Source of the DNA: an uncultured Ruminococcus sp.
Lineage (GTDB): Bacteria; Bacillota; Clostridia; Oscillospirales; Ruminococcaceae
Direction: 5' to 3'
Assembly (NCBI GenBank): GCA_934474025.1
Contig: CAKSMF010000012.1
Span: 1 to 25,763, forward strand
Length of the DNA stretch: 25,763 nucleotides
Within the stretch, counting starts at the first letter, position 1. Each line of letters begins with the position of its first letter. Below the pieces are notes generated by a model. It did not search any database, was not told the origin of the DNA, and worked only from the letters and a program-made list of their open reading frames with translations. The position numbers and the translations under genes were made by a program. Below are positions 20,913 to 25,763 of the stretch, in pieces.

Positions 20913-22373
20913 CATAAAATCTATTTTAATAGTCAAATCTGATACGGAAGATTTATTTTTTGTTCTTCCATTATGTTTTGAATAATACATTTTTCGTACA
21001 ACACTTTTTAGCATACTATTTCTTTCTTCCGGAGTAGCACCTTCAAAGTTTTCCAGAATATATCTTAATCTTATTCCAAGTTCCTTATCTGAAAGTCTCT
21101 CTGGTTCTATCTGAGATTCTATTTCAGCAAGAGCATTTTCAAGGGATTCTATTTTATCATTCAGTTTCTTTGAACGTTCAAGAAAAACATTTGCATCATA
21201 TATTCCCTGCTCCAATAAATCATAAAGTTTTTCTTTTTGTTTTCTTGCTTTGTCAAGTTCTGCTTCAATTGGTTTGCGTTGGTCAGGTTTAATTTCTTCT
21301 TTTTTCACTTCTGAAGATATTGACAATTCATTTATTTTATTGATTCGGTTTTCAAAAGAAAACAACACAGCTTTATCAACTTCTTCAATCGGAGAACTTA
21401 CTACTTTACGTTGACACTGCTTTTGCACACAGAAAATTCTTGTTTGTAATGCACTTTTACTGAATCTTCTTTTCATTTGATGACCACAGTTTTCACAAAA
21501 CAACACACCATGATAATAGTTCTGAAACTCATCATCAGACCGGACCTGTGATACAGGATTGTTTTTTATTTTATCCTGAACTAAATTAAATATATCCTCA
21601 GAAATTATTGCCTGATGTTTTCCTTGACACACAAATGACTGTTTTTTGTAAGTCCAACAGATTTTACCGGAATACACTGGGTTCTTTAAAATACGTCTTA
21701 TAGTTGTTTCTGCCCATTCATTGCCTTTTGCAGAAAGCATTCCCATAGAATTAAGTTTTGTTGATATATATCTTGCACCATGTCCTTCAAGATACAATTT
21801 ATATATAAGTCTTACAATTTCGGCTTCTTCCGGAACTATTTCCAAAGTATGCACCTTTGGAGCAGGCTGTATACGTCTATAACCATATGGAGGTATTCCT
21901 ATATGATTTCCACTTTTTATAGTAGCTAAACGTCCTGCTTCAAGTCTTCTTTTGATTGTTTTATATTCTCTACGTGACATAAACAATGAAAACTCAAAAT
22001 ACTCTTCATCAAATTCATTATTCGGGTCGTAGGTCTTGACGGGAGTTATAATTTTAGTATTCGACTGCTTGAACGCCTGTGCAACTATTCCCTGGTCTAT
22101 GGTATCTCCTCGTGCAAGGCGTTCCACCTCAACAACAAGAACTCCTTCATATTTATTCTGTGCAAGGTCTGATAAAAGCATCTGCATTTGCGGACGTGCT
22201 GAAATACTATCTCCGCTTACGACTTCCTTGTAAATCTTCACAATATTCAATTCCTGACGTTTAGCAAGTTCCATAAGTATGGATTGATGACGTGCAAGGG
22301 TTTCCCCTTCTCCCCTTGCTTCTGCTTCTAAATCCATTCGGGATTTACGCAGATATATACAATATTCGCTCAT
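20910..22373 (-). CDS. large serine recombinase (site-specific integrase)
   Basis: The 487-aa protein has an N-terminal resolvase domain (about 2-145) with nucleophile S11 in YLRKSR, the R-rich 'VVEVERLARGD' and the 'FSLFMSRREYKTIKRRLEAG' E-helix. The Recombinase domain (about 165-270) contains 'GIPPYGYRRI' and 'TIRRILKNPVYSGKICW'. A zinc ribbon (about 290-325: CENCGHQMKRR with CVQKQC) is followed by a long coiled coil (about 350-430) that normally controls synapsis direction. All parts of a functional large serine integrase are present. GGAGG is 5-7 nt before the ATG. It lies at the element edge with its 3' end at the attachment site, as usual. Confidence 0.93.
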   Translation of the reverse strand: MSEYCIYLRKSRMDLEAEARGEGETLARHQSILMELAKRQELNIVKIYKEVVSGDSISARPQMQMLLSDLAQNKYEGVLVVEVERLARGDTIDQGIVAQAFKQSNTKIITPVKTYDPNNEFDEEYFEFSLFMSRREYKTIKRRLEAGRLATIKSGNHIGIPPYGYRRIQPAPKVHTLEIVPEEAEIVRLIYKLYLEGHGARYISTKLNSMGMLSAKGNEWAETTIRRILKNPVYSGKICWTYKKQSFVCQGKHQAIISEDIFNLVQDKIKNNPVSQVRSDDEFQNYYHGVLFCENCGHQMKRRFSKSALQTRIFCVQKQCQRKVVSSPIEEVDKAVLFSFENRINKINELSISSEVKKEEIKPDQRKPIEAELDKARKQKEKLYDLLEQGIYDANVFLERSKKLNDKIESLENALAEIESQIEPERLSDKELGIRLRYILENFEGATPEERNSMLKSVVRKMYYSKHNGRTKNKSSVSDLTIKIDFM

Positions 22374-22389
22374 ATTTTCCTCCTATTTT

Positions 22390-22423
22390 AAAAGCCTCGT
22401 TGGTATATATCAACAAGGCTTTT
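22390..22423 (-). terminator. hairpin between the duplicated-domain gene and the recombinase
   Basis: AAAAGCCTCGTTG (22390-22402) pairs with CAACAAGGCTTTT (22411-22423, one G-U). It ends the upstream leftward gene just before the recombinase ribosome-binding site, so recombinase expression may need readthrough. Confidence 0.75.
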
Positions 22424-22427
22424 GTTT

Positions 22428-23339
22428 TTATTTAGTACTGAATTTTACTTTACCACTATTTGCAATTTCTTCATAGTTATCATTTGTTATTCTAAATTCT
22501 GTTTCAATTTCATCAATACTTGTTATTCCATTGCTTTCTAAATCAGAACTCAAAAGTTTAATATCTGATATAGCCTTTTTTCCTGCATAGACTTCCTGGG
22601 AACATAATGCAGTTACCATATAACCATTTATAGCAACATCATCACAATGTATATTAATATTTTGACCTGAATTATTTTCTATGTACAATAATACAGCAGC
22701 TCCCCAAAATGAATTTTCATCAACATATTGACCTACTATTTTTATTCCGTCCTGTTCAAACAATGTTGTTCCATTAATATTATTAGTTTCATCAACAGTT
22801 TCAGATGTTGTTATTGTTATACAATCAGAATTCTGCTTTGTCTGATATGTATCTGGGTCAAAAGTATGCAAATATAATTCTATTTTTCCGATATTCTCAA
22901 TTCCAGCAGCTTTTAGTTCAGAAGAAAATAAAGTTATAGAATCGTTTGTCTTGTTTCCGGCTGTAACAGTAGCAGAAAACCAATCATTTATCATATAATC
23001 ATTAACAATTAAAGCGTCTGCACCTATACCAACATCTTTATCAGAATCGTTTTCAATTAAAACATTTAGTTTAGTTCCCCAAATAGAATCTGTATCAATT
23101 CCAGTAGCAGTAAATTTTACTCCATCTGTTTCCCAAAGAAGCTGTTCTTCTATACTTGGAACCTGTTTCTTTTCCTCTTTAGACTCATCTTTAGAAAGCT
23201 CTTTTTGTGAAGTTTTATTACCTGAATCAACAGAAACAATTTCAGTTTTTTTATCATCGTCTTTAGTGATAGTGCTTATTCCTCCAATTACACAGCCAAT
23301 GCATACTAAGCCAATTATTCCTTTTAAAGCTTTTTTCAT
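22428..23339 (-). CDS. membrane-anchored or secreted protein with two tandem homologous domains
   Basis: I do not recognise this 303-aa protein. It begins with a basic/hydrophobic segment (KALKGIIGLVCIGCVIGGIS, residues 3-22) that could be a signal, membrane anchor or weak lipobox. A Lys/Glu/Ser-rich linker runs to about residue 60. Two related domains of about 100 residues follow (about 68-168 and 193-293). Both contain LxxExDG(V/I)K, then W-G-x-x-(L/V)-x-(V/L)-(L/Y)-IEN-(D/N)S, (V/I)N-(D/G)-YM and SS-(E/D)-L-(K/E)-x-(A/N)-GI. The repeats look like beta sandwiches. Its place between recombinase and repressor, where lysogens express accessory genes, suggests a lysogenic surface function such as superinfection exclusion; this is inference only. 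It has its own promoter (23,378-23,406). Confidence 0.75.
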   Translation of the reverse strand: MKKALKGIIGLVCIGCVIGGISTITKDDDKKTEIVSVDSGNKTSQKELSKDESKEEKKQVPSIEEQLLWETDGVKFTATGIDTDSIWGTKLNVLIENDSDKDVGIGADALIVNDYMINDWFSATVTAGNKTNDSITLFSSELKAAGIENIGKIELYLHTFDPDTYQTKQNSDCITITTSETVDETNNINGTTLFEQDGIKIVGQYVDENSFWGAAVLLYIENNSGQNINIHCDDVAINGYMVTALCSQEVYAGKKAISDIKLLSSDLESNGITSIDEIETEFRITNDNYEEIANSGKVKFSTK

Positions 23340-23377
23340 ATAAGTCCTCCTATTAAATAAAAAATTATATACATTTC

Positions 23378-23406
23378 ATGATATACTAATTTTTACAATT
23401 TGTCAA
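23378..23406 (-). promoter_or_regulatory. promoter of the duplicated-domain gene
   Basis: On the minus strand TTGACA (23406-23401), a 17-nt spacer and TATCAT (23383-23378), about 40 nt before the start codon. It shows the gene is expressed independently of the repressor operon. Confidence 0.65.
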
Positions 23407-23433
23407 TAGATATTGCAAAATTCGCCAAAAAAA

Positions 23434-23469
23434 ACCTAAATCTGCTTTGTGCTTTTTTCGATTTAAGGT
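23434..23469 (-). terminator. terminator after immA
   Basis: On the minus strand ACCTTAAATC (23469-23460) pairs with GATTTAGGT (23442-23434, one bulge), followed by TTTTTTTT. Confidence 0.8.
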
Positions 23470-23483
23470 CTTTTTTGTGTTAT

Positions 23484-24023
23484 TTACTTGTTTTGACTGT
23501 CTATAAAGTTTTTGAATTGACTAAAAACTTGACGTTCTAACGGGTGTGAAAGAAACATATTTCTGTCATACAGTATTCGCATTCTTTCTGCTCTGATTCG
23601 TGCAGACGTTATCGAGATATTACACACACGGGCGATATCCTCTGCGGTGTGAAGGTTTAACCCCCACAATACACATGCCGGAGCTAACACGTCTATTGCA
23701 AATCTTTCCGCTTGGTATTCGTTATCATCTGTATAAATACCATTATTAGTCGTGTGCGATAGTACTAAATGCCCTATCTCATGCATTATAGTATAACGTT
23801 TTTGCGGTATCGGCATGTCACGAACTATCATTTGTATTTCATTTTCTGTAGTTATAGTTCTGCCTTGTTCTCCAGGGTCGAGCAAGCCGGTGATATCTTT
23901 TCGTACTGTTATGCCCATTGATTTTGTTATAGATTTAATATCAATTGGCAGTTCGGATACTTTGTGGGAAATCAAAAATTTCCAGCTTGCGTTTCTTGAG
24001 CTTTTATAAATTTCATAGTTCAA
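23484..24023 (-). CDS. ImmA/IrrE-family metallopeptidase
   Basis: The 179-aa protein has the zinc motif HEIGH (about residues 81-85) and a downstream glutamate in E-x-x-A-x-x-F-A (EYQAERFAIDVLAP), which together define the ImmA/IrrE family. In ICEBs1 and related phages ImmA cleaves the paired repressor after DNA damage or other signals, starting excision. The neighbouring XRE repressor is the obvious substrate. The frame extends to a GTG at 24032, but that codon overlaps the GGAGG sequence. TTG at 24023, 8 nt after it, is the likelier start. The ribosome-binding site sits in the 3' arm of a strong hairpin, so translation or transcription of this gene is probably attenuated relative to the repressor. 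Confidence 0.9.
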   Translation of the reverse strand: MNYEIYKSSRNASWKFLISHKVSELPIDIKSITKSMGITVRKDITGLLDPGEQGRTITTENEIQMIVRDMPIPQKRYTIMHEIGHLVLSHTTNNGIYTDDNEYQAERFAIDVLAPACVLWGLNLHTAEDIARVCNISITSARIRAERMRILYDRNMFLSHPLERQVFSQFKNFIDSQNK

Positions 24024-24025
24024 TA

Positions 24026-24066
24026 AAAACACCTCCGGAGATTATTTTAACCCTCGGAGGTGTTTT
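24026..24066 (-). promoter_or_regulatory. intercistronic attenuator hairpin over the immA ribosome-binding site
   Basis: On the minus strand AAAACACCTCCG (24066-24055) and CGGAGGTGTTTT (24037-24026) form a 12-bp stem followed by T residues. The 3' arm contains GGAGG of immA. It can work as a terminator and as a sequestering hairpin between repressor and protease genes. Confidence 0.7.
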
Positions 24067-24076
24067 TTACTATTAA

Positions 24077-24532
24077 TTAATAATCGGTATCTTCTGGCAA
24101 AGCTTTAATTTTTTCTAATTCTTCTGCTGTAACAGGCTTTTTAACAAATTTATGGTCCGTTCGTCTTGCAACCTGTGTGCCCACTATTCTTTGGTTGTTT
24201 ATATTTTCTCTTCTACTTGTACTTATCCATTCTTCCATTTTCCCGAGTATTTTTATTTGGTCACGCTCGGAGAAGTTCTTGAATATGTCAAGCAACTCTT
24301 GTTCATTTTGTGTTAATTGCTTTTGGTTGCCGTTCGGCTCTTCTGTTCTTCCAAGAAGATAATCCACGGATATATTAAAATGCTCTGAAAGTTGCATTAA
24401 AATGTCTGATTTTACAGAAGTTCCATTTTTCCAGTTGTTTAAGTTTCCAGAACTAACACCAATTTCTTTTAAAACACTGGTTGGTTTTTCATTGTTTACA
24501 GCACATAATTGTATAAAACGTTCATAAAACAT
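24077..24532 (-). CDS. XRE-family repressor (ImmR/CI-like)
   Basis: The 151-aa protein starts with a helix-turn-helix domain (about 3-62: 'FIQLCAVNNEKPTSVLKEIG', 'VSSGNLNNWKNGTS', then 'ILMQLSEHFNISVDYLLGRT'), the classic Cro/CI-XRE family. A linker and a helical dimerisation segment ('QNEQELLDIFKNFSERDQIK') follow, then a basic stretch and an acidic C-terminus. It is the presumed element repressor. An upstream in-frame start at 24559 exists, but GAGGTG is best spaced for the ATG at 24532. It is transcribed leftward across the operator region, probably with immA, and two leftward promoters precede it (24,651-24,679 and 24,928-24,956). Confidence 0.88.
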   Translation of the reverse strand: MFYERFIQLCAVNNEKPTSVLKEIGVSSGNLNNWKNGTSVKSDILMQLSEHFNISVDYLLGRTEEPNGNQKQLTQNEQELLDIFKNFSERDQIKILGKMEEWISTSRRENINNQRIVGTQVARRTDHKFVKKPVTAEELEKIKALPEDTDY

Positions 24533-24571
24533 AAACATCACCTCTTTTAAATTGTACATATATCCAAAATT

Positions 24572-24604
24572 GCATTTTAATGCTTGACATTTGCATTATA
24601 ATGC
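24572..24604. promoter_or_regulatory. two repressor operators, 21 bp centre to centre
   Basis: GCATTTTAATGC (24572-24583) and GCATTATAATGC (24593-24604) are 12-bp palindromes that differ at one base. They are two helical turns apart, and the second lies entirely within the spacer of the rightward promoter. They are the likely binding sites of the XRE repressor. Confidence 0.8.
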
Positions 24605-24612
24605 GTTATAAT
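24584..24612 (+). promoter_or_regulatory. rightward early promoter (pR-like)
   Basis: TTGACA (24584-24589), a 17-nt spacer containing the second operator, and TATAAT (24607-24612). It drives the early operon to the right. Confidence 0.85.
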
Positions 24613-24650
24613 AATAACTGTAGTCAAGCAGTGCTTAACTTGCTACTTAA

Positions 24651-24679
24651 ATTATAACACATAAACTCAAAAAAGTCAA
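24651..24679 (-). promoter_or_regulatory. leftward promoter facing pR
   Basis: On the minus strand TTGACT (24679-24674), a 17-nt spacer and TATAAT (24656-24651). Its start near 24,644 lies downstream of the pR start (about 24,619), so the two transcripts overlap by about 25 nt. It would give the repressor mRNA a leader of about 110 nt crossing both operators. Confidence 0.75.
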
Positions 24680-24707
24680 TGTGTTTCTAAAAAAAGGAGG
24701 GTTGATA

Positions 24708-24896
24708 ATGAGTAAAGGAAACCGTGTAAAGCTCGAACACAGAGTTGAAGAACTTGAAAAAAGAGTTGAGCAACTCGAAAGTGAGAAAGCCAAAAAAAGC
24801 GGTAAGTTGAGCAAACTCATCAAAATAACACTCAACATTACCGCCACCGCCAAGACAGCAAAGTTTATAATAGACTTGCTGAACTGGTTCAAATAA
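24708..24896 (+). CDS. coiled-coil miniprotein with hydrophobic C-terminal helix
   Basis: I do not recognise this 62-aa protein. Residues 5-32 form a clear heptad coiled coil (VKLEHRVEELEKRVEQLESE), then a Lys-rich hinge, then a hydrophobic/amphipathic helix (about 38-60: 'LIKITLNITATAKTAKFIID', then 'LLNWF') that could reach a membrane. It is the first gene under the rightward early promoter, with GGAGG 8-10 nt before the ATG. The frame is open to 24681, but no ribosome-binding site supports that start. Small proteins in this position act in various ways in phage switches, so no function is proposed. Confidence 0.75.
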   Translation: MSKGNRVKLEHRVEELEKRVEQLESEKAKKSGKLSKLIKITLNITATAKTAKFIIDLLNWFK

Positions 24897-24923
24897 GGGA
24901 ACGGGGCGAAAGCCCCAACCCTT
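24895..24923 (+). terminator. GNRA-capped hairpin after the miniprotein gene
   Basis: AAGGG (24895-24899) pairs with CCCTT (24919-24923), and inside it GGGGC (24903-24907) pairs with GCCCC (24912-24916) around a GAAA tetraloop. It has no T-tract, so it is more likely a stability or regulatory hairpin than a full terminator. Confidence 0.5.
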
Positions 24924-24927
24924 ACAA

Positions 24928-24956
24928 ATTATAACACGGTTTTAGCTTTTTGTCAA
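24928..24956 (-). promoter_or_regulatory. second leftward promoter, antisense to the first early gene
   Basis: On the minus strand TTGACA (24956-24951), a 17-nt spacer and TATAAT (24933-24928), both hexamers perfect. Its transcript would run antisense through the miniprotein gene and on into the repressor gene. Confidence 0.7.
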
Positions 24957-24986
24957 CCCTTTATTTTATTGAAAAGAGGTGAGAAC

Positions 24987-25079
24987 TTGGAAAGAATATT
25001 TGAACTTATTACAATTATCGCTAATTTTGTATGCGATATTGCAATAATCGTATATTTATACAGACATCATGACGATTAA
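24987..25079 (+). CDS. 30-aa hydrophobic membrane peptide
   Basis: A 30-codon frame starts with TTG at 24987, 7 nt after GAGGTG. The peptide is a single hydrophobic stretch ('IFELITIIANFVCDIAIIVY' about 4-23) ending in a charged YRHHDD tail. This is the profile of a one-pass membrane microprotein. It lies in the early operon just before the Cro-like gene, whose GGAGG overlaps its stop codon region. Function is unknown; similar short membrane peptides in phage early regions are easily missed by gene callers. Confidence 0.6.
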   Translation: MERIFELITIIANFVCDIAIIVYLYRHHDD

Positions 25080-25091
25080 GGAGGCGATTTT

Positions 25092-25298
25092 TTGAACGTC
25101 GGCGAAAACATTCGCACAATCCGAACAGCTCAAGGTCTGACACTTGAGCAGGTCGGAAACAGCTTAGGAGTTTCAAAGCAATTTATTTTGCAACTCGAAA
25201 AAGGTTTAAGAACTCCTAACTTAAGTCAGCTTTTGGAGATTTGTGACATTTTGTGTTGCACTCCGAATGATATATTAAAAACAGAAAGGAAGAATTAA
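25092..25298 (+). CDS. Cro-like XRE-family regulator
   Basis: This 68-aa protein is almost entirely one helix-turn-helix domain: 'MNVGENIRTIRTAQGLTLEQ', 'VGNSLGVSKQFILQLEKGLR', then TPNLSQLLEICDILCCTPNDIL. It starts with TTG at 25092, 7 nt after GGAGG. In position and size it corresponds to Cro of temperate phages: it lies under the rightward promoter, opposite the larger XRE repressor, and would likely bind the same operators to shut off the repressor. It is 12 nt after the membrane-peptide gene and 1 nt before the antirepressor start, in one operon. Confidence 0.85.
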   Translation: MNVGENIRTIRTAQGLTLEQVGNSLGVSKQFILQLEKGLRTPNLSQLLEICDILCCTPNDILKTERKN

Positions 25299-25299
25299 A

Positions 25300-25763
25300 A
25301 TGAACGAAAACAAACTTGAAGTCTACAGCAACGTTGAATTCGGTGCTGTAAGAACTCTCACAATCGAGGGCGAACCTTACTTTGTAGGTAAGGACGTTGC
25401 AACTATCCTCGGATACAGCAATTCAAGCAAGGCTATTGCTGACCACGTTGACGAAGAAGACAAACTCAATAACGAAACGTTATCGAGTTTAGGACAGCGT
25501 GGAGGTTGGCTTATCAATGAAAGCGGGCTTTACAGCCTTATCTTATCAAGCAAGCTCCCAACGGCAAAAAAATTCAAACGCTGGGTAACAAGTGAGATTC
25601 TTCCGGCGATTAGAAAGCACGGCTCTTATAACGCCGACTATTCTTCATTGTCTCCGCAACTCCAGTATCTCATAAGTCTCGAACAAAAAACTAAAGCACT
25701 CGAACAAAAACAGACCGAACTCGAAAACAAACTCGCTGAATCTGAAAAGAATCGTGATGAGAT
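25300..25763 (+). CDS. Bro-N family phage antirepressor (partial, runs off the window)
   Basis: 154 codons are visible from the ATG at 25300, which has AAGGA 9-11 nt upstream; the 3' end is outside the window. Residues about 8-110 form the Bro-N domain: 'FGAVRTLTIEGEPYFVGKDV', then 'ATILGYSNSSKAIADHVDEE', 'LINESGLYSLILSSKLPTAK' and 'FKRWVTSEILPAIRKHGSY'. A Glu/Lys/Gln-rich coiled coil begins at about 125 (LEQKTKALEQKQTELENKL), and a C-terminal KilAC or similar domain would be expected beyond. Antirepressors of this kind relieve repression in phages. It belongs to the same early operon as the Cro-like gene. Confidence 0.92.
   Translation, partial: MNENKLEVYSNVEFGAVRTLTIEGEPYFVGKDVATILGYSNSSKAIADHVDEEDKLNNETLSSLGQRGGWLINESGLYSLILSSKLPTAKKFKRWVTSEILPAIRKHGSYNADYSSLSPQLQYLISLEQKTKALEQKQTELENKLAESEKNRDE

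Larger units (their letters stand above)
20900..25763. mobile_element. left end of a second integrated element (prophage or phage-like ICE)
   Basis: A large serine recombinase at the junction, an XRE repressor/ImmA pair, paired operators and a rightward early operon with Cro-like and Bro-N genes together form an immunity region. Phage structural genes would lie beyond the window, so prophage versus ICE is open: ImmR/ImmA pairs occur in both. The element continues past 25,763. Confidence 0.85.

Noticed and set aside
1..25763. CRISPR arrays, tRNA or rRNA genes, insertion sequences
   Set aside because: No regular direct-repeat arrays, cloverleaf sequences, ribosomal RNA motifs or transposase genes were seen on either strand. 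The segment CCTTGAAAACTGAATAT near 5,860 recalls rRNA leaders but has no rRNA nearby.

Overview
The window reads as a low-GC Gram-positive genome of ruminococcal (Oscillospiraceae) type. The signs are strong GGAGG ribosome-binding sites, near-consensus sigma-A promoters with 17-nt spacers, DUF1292 and DUF6110-type proteins, and a secreted esterase with the dockerin-like calcium motif common in Ruminococcus. No genus can be proved from this sequence alone. Two integrated elements flank a chromosomal stretch, and each appears to have cut a chromosomal gene.

Region 1 (1 to about 7,740) is visibly more GC-rich than what follows and looks like the right end of an integrative element, probably an ICE. 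It holds an accessory cluster: an AlkZ-related protein, a small SH3-like protein, a DEDDh exonuclease, a SLOG-family protein and a ribbon-helix-helix protein. Several of these have their own TTGAC-N17/18-TATAAT promoter. Next come an XRE regulator coupled to a sigma-region-4-like protein, an AntA/AntB-KilAC antirepressor, an excisionase-like protein and a tyrosine integrase. Repeated TTGGTAGA arm-type sites flank the integrase. Four copies of a short hairpin ending in GTCGGGAG, with compensatory base changes, surround the antirepressor gene.

Region 2 (about 7,745-20,900) is AT-rich chromosome. It contains an esterase gene cut off before its catalytic histidine, an aldo/keto reductase plus flavodoxin lipoprotein operon divergent from an iron-sulfur flavoprotein, and an SDR with a stop at codon 2. 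It continues with an ABC exporter (ATPase and FtsX-type permease), a P1B-type ATPase translationally coupled to a DUF6110-like protein, and a DUF1292 protein. Between that and rarA lies an orphan transcription unit of about 570 nt with a consensus promoter, strong terminator and many helices but no substantial reading frame. It is the best candidate here for a large structured noncoding RNA, possibly ROOL-like.

Region 3 (about 20,900 to the end) is the left end of a second element, probably a prophage or phage-like ICE, inserted in a surface-protein gene. A large serine recombinase sits at the junction. It is followed by a duplicated-domain membrane or secreted protein, ImmA/IrrE metallopeptidase, XRE repressor, two repressor half-palindromes 21 bp apart, and a rightward early operon: coiled-coil miniprotein, 30-aa membrane peptide, Cro-like XRE, Bro-N antirepressor. 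The immunity control region has a rightward promoter facing a leftward one, with a second leftward promoter beyond the first early gene. This layout resembles the switches of phages 186/P2 and the lambda pRE arrangement.
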